This document shows positions 51,527 to 59,917 of a stretch of DNA of 64,000 nt, in pieces. Where the stretch lies: assembly GCA_020072845.1 (NCBI GenBank), contig JAIQGF010000017.1, positions 1-64,000 of the forward strand, given 5' to 3'. The stretch is from Terriglobia bacterium. Lineage in GTDB: Bacteria; Acidobacteriota; Terriglobia; Terriglobales; Acidobacteriaceae. Every line of letters starts with the position of its first letter. Position 1 is the first letter of the stretch. Under the pieces are notes generated by a model that made no database searches, was not told where the DNA came from, and worked only from the letters and a program-made list of their open reading frames with translations. Position numbers and translations under genes: made by a program.

Positions 51527-51955
51527 TTACGTGCTCTGCGAAATGTACGCCCGCATCATCTGCACCTCGCCGTCTTTCTCCACCACGGCGTGCGCCAGCA
51601 AGTCGCGCAACGAAATCACGCCGCACAACTGCCGTCCCTGGCACACCGGCAGGTGACGGAAACCGCGCTCGCGCATCAGTTCCAGGCAATCCTCCAGGCT
51701 TCGCTCCGGCGAAACGATCACCAGGTCGCGCGTCATGACCTCGGCCACCGTTGTGGTCCGCGGGTCTTTCGACTCATTCACCACGCGCTTCATCAGGTCG
51801 CGTTCGGTAAAAAGCCCGGTTAGGTCACCGTTGCGCATCACCACCACCGCGCCGATATTGTGTGCCACCATCAATTTGACCACATCGATGACTGACTGGT
51901 CGGCCTCGACGTGGAAGGTCTCCTTGTTGCCAAGCAGGCTATTGACTGACGCCAT
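51527..51955 (-). CDS. CBS-domain protein
   Basis: 142 residues made of two CBS domains (about 6-65 and 70-135): VDVVKLMVAHNIGAVVVMRNGDLTGLFTERDLM and VAEVMTRDLVIVSPERSLEDCLELMRERGFRHLPV. Pairs of CBS domains bind adenosine nucleotides or SAM and act as energy sensors. No catalytic domain is fused to it. It stands alone between two related micro-repeat regions together with the glycine-zipper gene. Confidence 0.9.
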   Translation of the reverse strand: MASVNSLLGNKETFHVEADQSVIDVVKLMVAHNIGAVVVMRNGDLTGLFTERDLMKRVVNESKDPRTTTVAEVMTRDLVIVSPERSLEDCLELMRERGFRHLPVCQGRQLCGVISLRDLLAHAVVEKDGEVQMMRAYISQST

Positions 51956-52101
51956 GCACCCCTCCTGCTCCCCACTCCGGAGTAGCTAGTCTTGAGACCG
52001 CCGAGTATATGCCTGAACCGATGTGCAGCCAAGCTTTTCGGGGCTCGAGGCAAAGTGGCCCTGGGCTGCTCAGCCACCAGCTAGTTTCGACTGCAATTTC
52101 G

Positions 52102-53115
52102 CTATTCCTCGTCATCCAGGTTGAACAGGTCGGCGATACGGCTGCGCGGATCCAGCAGCAGCACGCGGTTGCCCACCACGACGCGGCTCCAGTCCAGGGG
52201 CAATCGCGGCAGGCGCGCATTGCACACATCCGGCAGCGGCTCGGCGCGGCTCTCCAGCGCCGGCGGCAGCGTCCCATTGCGCTCGAGCTGCCTTTCCAGT
52301 CCCGGCGGCAGGCTGTCGCGCCTCGCCAGCCCGGGCGGCAGATTGGCCGTGTCGTAGAAGCAGCCGCGGATGTTCTGCCGGTCGTAGTTGGTGAATTCCG
52401 GCTTGAACTGCCGCCGGCGCGGAAAATCACGCCGTTGGTCATAAGGACGGTTCGCGGCATCGGAGCGATACTCGGGATCCGGCGAGGCTACGGGCGGTGC
52501 CGCGGGCGGGGGAACATACTGCCCCGCCGAGGATAATGAAACGAAGGTCAGCAGCGCCTCCGACTCGATCCTCGCTTCCTTCTTGCCGGAGGCTGCGGCG
52601 GCGCCCGTACCCGCGGCGGCGCCCACGCCGGCGCCGATGGCCGCGCCCTTGCCGCCGCCGGCGACCGCTCCAATAATGGCGCCCAGGGCAGCGCCGCCAC
52701 CGATCTTCTGGGTGTTGCTCCTGGTGTGTGACTCGCCCTTCGAGTTCCACGGCTGGGTATTGATCGGGTACCTTTGTCCGCCGAATGATATTGCGGTCAA
52801 GATCAGTCCGAGCTCTCCCGGATCACTGAGCCGTCCCGATGGTTGCGCGCGCACCACTCGCCCATCCACGTCTGCGTCCCTGGGATAGAGCGTGCGCCCG
52901 TCCGCATCCAGGATGGCCTGGTCCAGCGTGGCGTGGAAGGTGTCGCCTTCGCGCGCCGTCTCGCTGCTGAGGCTGTCAATCATGCGGATTGTTATTGGGG
53001 TGCCTTCGGGTATCGGGCCGCCCCTGCCAGTCACGCTGCGGCGCTCCTGCGCCACCGCCGACGCACTCACCAGCATGACCGCCATCCATACCGCAATCGT
53101 TCGCCTGAAATGCAT
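52102..53115 (-). CDS. Secreted glycine-zipper protein (paralogue of 15079-15768)
   Basis: 337 residues. A signal peptide ([21 protein letters not shown]) without lipobox, then a beta-rich domain ([31 protein letters not shown] ... [13 protein letters not shown]), then a glycine zipper ([32 protein letters not shown]). The C-terminal extension (200-337) is Pro/Arg-rich with three GLxRxxxLPPGL-like repeats and ends in [15 protein letters not shown]. The order of domains in the first 195 residues is the same as in the lipoprotein at 15079. Probably a cell-envelope structural protein of unknown function. Confidence 0.83.
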   Translation of the reverse strand: MHFRRTIAVWMAVMLVSASAVAQERRSVTGRGGPIPEGTPITIRMIDSLSSETAREGDTFHATLDQAILDADGRTLYPRDADVDGRVVRAQPSGRLSDPGELGLILTAISFGGQRYPINTQPWNSKGESHTRSNTQKIGGGAALGAIIGAVAGGGKGAAIGAGVGAAAGTGAAAASGKKEARIESEALLTFVSLSSAGQYVPPPAAPPVASPDPEYRSDAANRPYDQRRDFPRRRQFKPEFTNYDRQNIRGCFYDTANLPPGLARRDSLPPGLERQLERNGTLPPALESRAEPLPDVCNARLPRLPLDWSRVVVGNRVLLLDPRSRIADLFNLDDEE

Positions 53116-53139
53116 GTGCCTGCCTCCTGAGCCGACATC

Positions 53140-53299
53140 AGTCTATCGGTCTATCAGTCAATCGGTCTATCGGGAGAAGACGTTTCTCAGTTGATCAGTG
53201 CTTCAGCATTTCACTCGTCGGAACTTTGGTTAACAATCACGACCCGCTGAACTGACAAACTGAAAAACTGACCGACAGACCGATCGACCGACAGACCCG
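53140..53299. repeat. Complex micro-repeat region, homologous to 51239-51521
   Basis: Contains the TCTATCGGTCTATC array (53140-53173), CAGCATTTCACTCGTCGG, the GTTAACAATC core (53231-53240) and GAACTGACAAACTG, then a reverse-complement array (GACCGACAGAC). The order is the same as at 51239-51521. The two enclose the CBS and glycine-zipper genes. Confidence 0.8.
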
Positions 53300-53301
53300 A
53301 T

Positions 53302-54696
53302 TCACTTCCCTTCCCCAAAAAACAGGAAGTACGAACAGGACCACAGCGCGGTGGGAATGCTGCCGCGCGGACGCGCGGTCAAGATCACGTTGTAGTCGTC
53401 GCTGACCTGGAGTTCGTCGAGCACCGACTTGGGCGCTTCGGCCGCCGGGCGCGGGTCCACCAGCGCCAGGTAGCGCAGAAATTCGTAAATGTCGTTCGCG
53501 CCCTGGTAGCCGGGCGCGGCAAAAGAAAGATCGGTGTTTTCGCCCGCGAAATGCCACGCCAACGATGCCGCCAGCGCAATTCCCCGCTCGTAGGACGGGA
53601 GATCAACCACGCTCTCGGCCGGGTTGTCGAAGACCACGCGCAGCTTGCGCTCGTCTTCGCGCGAAAATTCACGCACCTTCAGCGACCCGGTGCGCGCCGA
53701 CGCCTTCCAGTCCACGTGCCGCGCCGAGTCCTCCGGCAGGTATTCGCGGATGCGGTACAGGTCGTGGCCGCGCCCGCGGACGAAGGCCTCGAACTCGCCG
53801 GTGATCATGGGCAGGATCTCGAACAGCTCGTCGGTCGGCAGCACGCTGGGATAGACCACGATCTCGCGGGCCAGCAGCACCTTGCGCGTCTTGACCAGGA
53901 ACGAAAAGGGAAAACGGGTGGACAGCCCGAAGCCGTCCTGCACGTAGCGGCCGCGGCGGGCAAAGTCGAGTTCCAATTCGCGGCTCACGATGGCGCGCGG
54001 CGGCAGGTAGGGAAAATAGGCCCGGGCAGTGATAATCCCCGGCGCGCTGACCCGATCGGCCACCAGGCGCAGCGACAGGTCCGGAAGGTGCAGCCATTGC
54101 TTCTCTCGGGGCGCCTTGGCGGGAAACACGAACATCGAGCGTTCCCACTTCAGGCGCTTGTGCGCGTGCTGCGATTTCGGCGGCGCCACGCTCACCGACA
54201 ACGACGGCAACCAGCGCCGCAGATTGTTCAAGCTCAGGCGCACCAGCACGGACTCGCCGGCAAAGACGTGCTCGGGCAAGCCAACATCGAGTTCCAGGCT
54301 GCGCAGGATGGCCGCCGAGGCCACGCCCGAAACGATAATCGCCGCCAGCATCGCCGACACCACGATGAACAGCAGGTTGTTGCCCGTGTTCAGCGCGGCC
54401 ACCGCGATCGCCAGCACGATGGCCAGGTACACCATGCCTTCGCGCGTGACGTCGTAGTCGAAGGCCTCGCGCACCCGGTGGAGCGCGACGCGCCGCGCCA
54501 GGTAGGGCACGGTCGTCAGCCCGACCAGGCCGGCGATCAGCAGCGCCGCCGAGGCGAAGATCGCCGTCGCCCAAACATTGCCCGCCTGCCGCGTCACGGT
54601 GGAGAAGATGGCGGCGCCAAAGGCCAGCGTCAGGCCCGCGATCGCAACCAGGAAGCGGATCCAGGCTTCTCTTTCGATTTGGAATGATTTGAACAA
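53302..54696 (-). CDS. DUF58-domain protein
   Basis: 464 residues. Two N-terminal membrane helices (about 12-60: FLVAIAGLTLAFGAAIFSTV and WATAIFASAALLIAGLVGLT) and a further one near 90-120, then a beta-rich part and the DUF58 signature RIREYLPEDSARHVDWKASARTGSLKVREFSREDER, which lies in a VWA-like domain. DUF58 proteins often act with MoxR ATPases in envelope or secretion-related complexes; here no MoxR gene is adjacent. TTG start with a GAG ribosome-binding site inside a small AGCTGATAGCTGAG repeat. Third gene of DedA-PGPGW-DUF58. Confidence 0.85.
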   Translation of the reverse strand: MFKSFQIEREAWIRFLVAIAGLTLAFGAAIFSTVTRQAGNVWATAIFASAALLIAGLVGLTTVPYLARRVALHRVREAFDYDVTREGMVYLAIVLAIAVAALNTGNNLLFIVVSAMLAAIIVSGVASAAILRSLELDVGLPEHVFAGESVLVRLSLNNLRRWLPSLSVSVAPPKSQHAHKRLKWERSMFVFPAKAPREKQWLHLPDLSLRLVADRVSAPGIITARAYFPYLPPRAIVSRELELDFARRGRYVQDGFGLSTRFPFSFLVKTRKVLLAREIVVYPSVLPTDELFEILPMITGEFEAFVRGRGHDLYRIREYLPEDSARHVDWKASARTGSLKVREFSREDERKLRVVFDNPAESVVDLPSYERGIALAASLAWHFAGENTDLSFAAPGYQGANDIYEFLRYLALVDPRPAAEAPKSVLDELQVSDDYNVILTARPRGSIPTALWSCSYFLFFGEGK

Positions 54697-54708
54697 AGCT
54701 CTCAGCTA

Positions 54709-55005
54709 TCAGCTTCTGTTTTCGGACGCCTTCGCTTTAACCGGCGACTTCTTGTGAAACATGCGGGACATCCATGCGTCGCCGCGTTGCCTGGCGTGCT
54801 CGAAATGTTCCGCGACATGCGGGAATCGCAGTTTCAATCTGTGCAGCAGCTTGTGCGCCCAGACGTACTCGCTGGAAAGGATGAAGAGGCCGATCAACAG
54901 GAACAGGATGCCCTGCAGCACCGGCAGAAACAATCCGGCGATGCCGAGCAGAATGAAGGCCCATCCCACCACCAGCATGGCCACGCGCTTGATCTGCGCC
55001 TTCAT
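54709..55005 (-). CDS. PGPGW-type small membrane protein
   Basis: 98 residues. Two membrane helices joined by a short turn (VVGWAFILLGIAGLFLPVLQGILFLLIGLFILSS), matching the PGPGW transmembrane family except that the PGPG turn reads LPVLQG here. A basic helix follows (WAHKLLHRLKLRFPHVAEHFEHARQRG). Function unknown. The start overlaps the DedA stop (ATGA). Confidence 0.82.
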   Translation of the reverse strand: MKAQIKRVAMLVVGWAFILLGIAGLFLPVLQGILFLLIGLFILSSEYVWAHKLLHRLKLRFPHVAEHFEHARQRGDAWMSRMFHKKSPVKAKASENRS

Positions 55006-55664
55006 ACCTTGATGTTACGCGATTGGCGGTTTGCGGGTTCCGCCAGCTGCTCTCGACGTCGTTGCTGCGACCGCTTTCTCTGGTTCCGCCACAGGTGGAG
55101 CGCGGCCAGCACCACGGCGAGGAAAATTACCACTTCGGTCTGTTTGACCACGCCGGCGAGAGCTTCGTACTGGCTGCCGAAAAAATATCCGGCGCCGGCG
55201 ATCACGGTGACCCACGCCGCCGCGCCGGCAGCATTGGCAGGAAGAAAGCGCTTCCACTCCATGCGCAGCACGCCCGCCAGCGGCCCGGCGACAATCCGCA
55301 TGCCGGCGATGAAGCGCGCCAGGAAAATCGCCACGGAACCGCGGCGCTGCAGGAACTCTTCGCCGGCCTTGATGGTCTCATCACTGATGCGGAAGAAGTG
55401 CTTCCATTTTTCCAGCAGCGGGCGCCCGCCGCGCCGCCCGATCCAGTAGCCGATATTGTCGCCCATGGTGCAGGCGCAGATCCCGATCAGGATCACCCAC
55501 GGCAATTGCAGGTGATGGCCCTGGTAGGCGAGAAAGCTGGCGAGGATGAGGATGGTCTCACCCGGCAGCGGCAGACCCGCATTCTCGCCCAGCAGAGCAA
55601 CTAGCACGGCCCAATAGCCGTAGGCCTGGAGGTAGTGGCGCGCGGTCTCGACAATCCAGTGCAT
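55002..55664 (-). CDS. DedA/VTT-family membrane protein
   Basis: 220 residues with 5-6 membrane helices. DedA motifs: ENAGLPLPGETILILASFLA, GDNIGYWIGRRGGRPLLEKW and FLARFIAGMRIVAGPLAGVLRM. DedA proteins are putative half-transporters that flip lipid carriers (undecaprenyl phosphate or phosphatidylethanolamine) and are proton-motive-force related. First gene of a three-gene cluster with the PGPGW and DUF58 genes. Confidence 0.92.
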   Translation of the reverse strand: MHWIVETARHYLQAYGYWAVLVALLGENAGLPLPGETILILASFLAYQGHHLQLPWVILIGICACTMGDNIGYWIGRRGGRPLLEKWKHFFRISDETIKAGEEFLQRRGSVAIFLARFIAGMRIVAGPLAGVLRMEWKRFLPANAAGAAAWVTVIAGAGYFFGSQYEALAGVVKQTEVVIFLAVVLAALHLWRNQRKRSQQRRREQLAEPANRQSRNIKV

Positions 55665-55669
55665 GAAAG

Positions 55670-55770
55670 CAGTCGTTAGTCGTTAGTCATCAGTCGTCAG
55701 CGACTGATGCTGGAAGATTCGCATGACGATGGTAAACGGAAACGACTGGCTGCCAATCGCTAATCGCTAT
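55670..55770. repeat. Micro-repeat inverted pair, unit CGTTAGT / CAGTCGT
   Basis: Left arm 55670-55711 (copies of (T)AGTCGTTAGTC) and right arm 55741-55770 (CGACTGGCTGCC, GCTAATCGCTA) are partial reverse complements. It lies between the hydrolase and DedA genes. Confidence 0.65.
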
Positions 55771-56621
55771 TTGCTGCGCAAAAATTCCAGCAGCACGCGG
55801 TTGAATTCCTCGGGCGCCTCTTCGTAGGGCAGGTGGCCGACGCCGGGCATCATCACCAGCTTGGATCCGCGGATGGCGCGCTCGACGTGCGCCGCCGAAC
55901 TGGGCAGCACGGCCGCATCGTTGTCTCCCCAGACCAGCAGCGTGGGCACGCGGATTTTCTTATAGAACGGTTCAAGGGCGGGCACATCGCGATGCCAGCG
56001 GCGCACCACCCCCAGCAGGTAATCCACCGAGCCGGCGATCTTCAGCGGTTCGGCATAGCCTGCGAAAGTTCCGGGCGCGATGTGACTCGGGTCGGCGTAG
56101 AGGCGCGATAGTACCCAGTTATTCAACGGTCCGATCCGCAGGAAACTCTTGCGGAACAACCATCCGCCTGCGGCGGTGGACAGCACGCGGATGCGCTTGC
56201 GTCCGGCGCGCGACCACGGATTCACCGGCGCAACCAGCACCAGGCGCCGGATACGCTTGCCGATCTCGGCTGCCATGATGGTGGCCAGCGCTCCGCCATG
56301 CGAGGTGCCGACCAGGTCGAATTGGCGCAGCCCCAGCGCGTCGGAAAAGTCGACCATTCGCCGGGCGGAAGCGCGCATGCTGCAGTCGAGCCCGGAAACG
56401 CGGTCGGAGAAGCCAATGCCGAGCACGTCAGGTGCGTACACGGTGAAGTGCGGCGCCAGCGCCGGAACGGTGAATCGCCACGAGAAAGAGTGCGCGAGCA
56501 GGCCATGAACCAGCACCACCGGCGGACCGGAGCCGGCGCGCAGGTAATGCACGCGATGGCCGCCGACGGTGACCTCGGCTGCGGCGATTCCCGCTCCGGT
56601 ATTGGTCGGACGAGGGTTCAC
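55767..56621 (-). CDS. Alpha/beta-hydrolase fold protein
   Basis: About 284 residues. LVHGLLAHSFSW (oxyanion hole), DVLGIGFSD, nucleophile elbow GTSHGG (Ser), LLVWGDNDAAV (acid) and GVGHLPYEEAPEEFN (His). This is the classical catalytic triad of the haloperoxidase/esterase group; the substrate is unknown. The frame opens with TTG at 56708; the first 30 residues of that frame are basic and unconserved, so I prefer GTG 56621. Confidence 0.82.
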   Translation of the reverse strand: MNPRPTNTGAGIAAAEVTVGGHRVHYLRAGSGPPVVLVHGLLAHSFSWRFTVPALAPHFTVYAPDVLGIGFSDRVSGLDCSMRASARRMVDFSDALGLRQFDLVGTSHGGALATIMAAEIGKRIRRLVLVAPVNPWSRAGRKRIRVLSTAAGGWLFRKSFLRIGPLNNWVLSRLYADPSHIAPGTFAGYAEPLKIAGSVDYLLGVVRRWHRDVPALEPFYKKIRVPTLLVWGDNDAAVLPSSAAHVERAIRGSKLVMMPGVGHLPYEEAPEEFNRVLLEFLRSK

Positions 56622-56926
56622 GCTTTTCGCGGATTGACGGGCAACCGAACGCGCGTTTCGGGATTCCAATGGAGTGCTATCGCCTCTGTCGCTTCTGTGG
56701 GGAGCCAATTGTGACTCCCCGTTTTGTTATCGGTCTTTCGGTCTGACGATACTACCCTGACCGTGCTCTCCTGTGGGTCCCCAAGGTTGCCGCCGGTTGA
56801 ATGTTCGGCTCCCTATCCGCCCATTCCAAACCCCGTATCCGGTATTGAAATCGGGATTCTGGCGGTTTTGGTAAATTTCCTACCACTTCCATGAAATCAG
56901 AGGCGGTTTCCAAATAATGTATTTTC

Positions 56927-56956
56927 TTGCTGCCAACGCTGGTATCATTTTATAAG
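56927..56956 (+). promoter_or_regulatory. Possible sigma-70 promoter of the PDZ-kinase gene
   Basis: TTGCTG at 56927-56932 and TATAAG at 56951-56956, 18-bp spacing (17 if read as TTATAA). The expected start lies about 30 bp before the ATG at 56990. The AT-rich stretch is clear; the boxes are only a moderate match. Confidence 0.4.
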
Positions 56957-56989
56957 TCTTGTCCTTGGTGTTGGATACAAGCATAAGCA

Positions 56990-59917
56990 ATGTCTGAAAC
57001 CGTGGCAGCCGAGTTGCAGTCCAAGTCGACGGAGAAATTTTCGTCACCGCAGCCGCGCAAGGTTGCAGGTGGGGGACTCTCTCCGCGCCCTCCGATGACA
57101 AAAGACGTCCAAATCCGGTTTGTGGCCGTGGTACTGGCCCTGCTGACGATGGCGGCGGGCGCTTTTGGCTGGATCAATTACCAGAAGGAAAGGCAGTTTC
57201 AAGTTCCGTACGACGGCGTCTGGTGGGTTGAACACAACAGCCACCTGATCGCCGAGCGGGTGGAGCCGGAAGGTCCGGGCGCGCGCTCCGGAGTCAAGTC
57301 CGGCGACCTGCTGCAGGGGATCAACGACCACGACATCGGCAATTACTCCGAACTGACCCGGCAGATGTACCGCACCGGCACGTGGTCGAAGGCGACCTAT
57401 AACCTGCGGCGTGGCGGGGTCACGGTCAACGTGCCGGTGGTCCTGGTTCCGTTCGACAAGTCGCTCTACGTCGGATTGCGATTCATTTCGCTGATCTACC
57501 TGGGCATCGGGCTGTACGTCCTGCTGCGGCGCTGGACGGCGCCCAAGTCCACGCACTTTTACCTGTTCTGCCTGGTCTCTTACATCTTCTACGCCTTCCA
57601 CTACACCGGAAAGTTGAACCAGTTTGACTGGATCGTGTACTGGGCAAACGTGGTGGCGGAGCTGCTGCAGCCGGCGCTGTTCCTGCACTTCGTGCTCACC
57701 TTCCCTGAGGTCAAGGAGCAGGTGAAGCGGCGGCCGTGGGTGGTCCCGGCCTGCTACGCGCCGGGAATTCTGCTGCTGGCGGCGCACATCGTGACGCTGC
57801 GACTGCTCGCGCCCAGCGAACTGCTGCGCTACAACCTGGACCGGCTGGAGATGGTGTACCTGGCGGCGTTCTTCATCGGCGCGGCGGGCGTGCTGTGGCA
57901 CAGCTACAAGCATGCGCCCACCCCGATCCTGCGCCAGCAGATGAAGTGGGTAACGCGCGGCACCATCCTGGCGGTGGCGCCCTTCACGCTCTTCTACGTC
58001 CTTCCGTACATGAGCGGGACGCAGGCGACGGTGCTGATGAAGATCTCGGTGCTGTCGCTGGTCTTCCTGCCGCTGACCTTCGGCTACGCCATCTTCCGTT
58101 ACCGGCTGATGGACGTGGACGTGATCTTCAAGCGCGGCATGGCGTACACGCTGGCTGCGGCCTCGGTCGCGGGGGTGTACTTCGCGGCCATCGGCCTCTC
58201 GGCGGTGTTGCTGAACCGTCACCTGCCCAGCACCGGCACCACCGGCATGATCCTGGTGATCGTGGTCACGGCGCTGCTGTTCGACCCGGTCAAGAAGTGG
58301 TTCCAGGAAAGACTCGACCGCTTCTTCTACCGCAAGCGGTACGACTACCGCAAGACGCTGATCGAATTCGGACGCGAACTGAGCTCGCAGCTCGATTTGG
58401 ACAAGATGCTGAGCTCGATCGTGGACCGCATCTCGCGCACTCTGCTGGTGGACCGGATGGCGATTTTCCTGGCGGCGCCGGATTCGCCGGACCGCTTCAC
58501 CCTGGCCAATTCGTTCGGCCTCTCCGAGATTCCCCACCTCGACCTGAGCTTCCTCGGCGAGGAGCGGCCGGAAATGGCCGCCGGCCATTTGTTCTTCGAC
58601 AACACCCATGCCGTGGTCCGCGAAACCCCGGGCGCGCAGTACTCGATCGCGCAGCTCGACATGAATTACTTCATTCCCTGCTCGGTGCAGGGGCGCACCA
58701 TCGCGGTGATGGGGCTGGGCAAGACCAGCGAAGGCGATTTCCTGTCCAGCGAAGACGTCGAATTGCTGGAGGCGCTGGCCGGCTACGTCGGCATCGCCAT
58801 CCAGAACGCGCGGCTGTACGCCTCGCTGGAGCAGAAGGTCACGCAATACGAGCGGCTGAAGGACTTCAACGAAAACATCGTGGAATCCATCAGCGTCGGG
58901 GTGTTTGCGGTGGACCTGGAAGACCGGGTGGAATTCTGGAACTCGCAGATGGAAGTGATGTACGCGCTGCCGCGCTGGCAGGCGGTGGGCAAGAAGCTGA
59001 TCGAAGTCTTCCCCGCCGAGTTCCTGGAAGAGTTCTACCGGGTGCGCACCAACCCGGGCATCCACAACCTCTACAAGTACCGGCTGAGCACGCCGGCGGG
59101 CGAGACGCGGATGACCAACATCGCCATCGCGCCGCTGGTGACCAAAAAATTCAACGTCATCGGCCGCCTGGTGCTGGTGGACGACATCACCGAGCGCATC
59201 GCGCTGGAATCGCAACTGAGCCAAGCGGAAAAGATGTCGTCCATTGGACTGCTGGCGGCGGGTGTGGCCCACGAGGTCAACACGCCGCTGGCGGTGATTT
59301 CCTCGTACGCGCAGATGCTGTCGAAGCAGTTGCAGGGCGACGAGAAGAGGTTTGGGCTGCTGGACAAGATCATCAAGCAGACGTTCCGGGCCTCGGAGAT
59401 CGTCAACAACCTGCTGAACTTCTCGCGCACCAGCGGCACCGCGTTCGGCGAAGTGGACCTGAACAAGGTAATCCGCGACACCCTCGCGCTGCTGGACCAC
59501 CAGCTCAAGACGGCGCGGGTAAAGGTGCAGGAAGACATTTGCGACCAGCTGCCGACCATCCACGGCAATGCCGGCAAGCTGCAACAGGTATTCCTGAATT
59601 TATTTCTCAATGCCAAAGACGCCATGCCGGACGGCGGCACGCTGCAGGTACGCACCGCCAATGGCAACGGCGTTTACGTCACCGTCTCCGACACCGGGTC
59701 GGGCATCGCGCAGGAGCACATTGACCGGATTTACGACCCGTTCTTTACCACCAAGAATGCGCCGCGGGACGGGCGCCGCGGGACCGGGCTGGGTTTGTCG
59801 GTGACCTACGGAATCATCCAGGAGCACGCCGGCAAGATCCGGGTCGAGAGCCGGATCGGAAGCGGGACGACGTTCCATCTGGAGTTCCCGCTGATGAGAA
59901 AGGCAGTGAGCGCTTGA
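56990..59917 (+). CDS. Membrane histidine kinase with PDZ, GAF and PAS domains
   Basis: 975 residues. TM1 (about 42-62); a periplasmic PDZ-like domain (75-155: HLIAERVEPEGPGARSGVKSGDLLQGINDH); about seven more TM helices (160-430, multi-pass sensor module); GAF (460-612); PAS (620-738: GVFAVDLEDRVEFWNSQM); HisKA with phospho-His761 (GVAHEVNTPLAVI); HATPase with N-box NLFLNAKDA and G-boxes SDTGSGIA and GTGLGLSVT. A kinase with PDZ plus a polytopic membrane module could sense misfolded or ligand peptides at the membrane. It overlaps the NtrC regulator gene that follows (TTGA). Confidence 0.93.
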   Translation: MSETVAAELQSKSTEKFSSPQPRKVAGGGLSPRPPMTKDVQIRFVAVVLALLTMAAGAFGWINYQKERQFQVPYDGVWWVEHNSHLIAERVEPEGPGARSGVKSGDLLQGINDHDIGNYSELTRQMYRTGTWSKATYNLRRGGVTVNVPVVLVPFDKSLYVGLRFISLIYLGIGLYVLLRRWTAPKSTHFYLFCLVSYIFYAFHYTGKLNQFDWIVYWANVVAELLQPALFLHFVLTFPEVKEQVKRRPWVVPACYAPGILLLAAHIVTLRLLAPSELLRYNLDRLEMVYLAAFFIGAAGVLWHSYKHAPTPILRQQMKWVTRGTILAVAPFTLFYVLPYMSGTQATVLMKISVLSLVFLPLTFGYAIFRYRLMDVDVIFKRGMAYTLAAASVAGVYFAAIGLSAVLLNRHLPSTGTTGMILVIVVTALLFDPVKKWFQERLDRFFYRKRYDYRKTLIEFGRELSSQLDLDKMLSSIVDRISRTLLVDRMAIFLAAPDSPDRFTLANSFGLSEIPHLDLSFLGEERPEMAAGHLFFDNTHAVVRETPGAQYSIAQLDMNYFIPCSVQGRTIAVMGLGKTSEGDFLSSEDVELLEALAGYVGIAIQNARLYASLEQKVTQYERLKDFNENIVESISVGVFAVDLEDRVEFWNSQMEVMYALPRWQAVGKKLIEVFPAEFLEEFYRVRTNPGIHNLYKYRLSTPAGETRMTNIAIAPLVTKKFNVIGRLVLVDDITERIALESQLSQAEKMSSIGLLAAGVAHEVNTPLAVISSYAQMLSKQLQGDEKRFGLLDKIIKQTFRASEIVNNLLNFSRTSGTAFGEVDLNKVIRDTLALLDHQLKTARVKVQEDICDQLPTIHGNAGKLQQVFLNLFLNAKDAMPDGGTLQVRTANGNGVYVTVSDTGSGIAQEHIDRIYDPFFTTKNAPRDGRRGTGLGLSVTYGIIQEHAGKIRVESRIGSGTTFHLEFPLMRKAVSA

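Noticed and set aside
4035-55770. CRISPR arrays
   Set aside because: The micro-repeats have units of 6-12 nt directly joined, without unique 30-nt spacers, and no cas genes are present.
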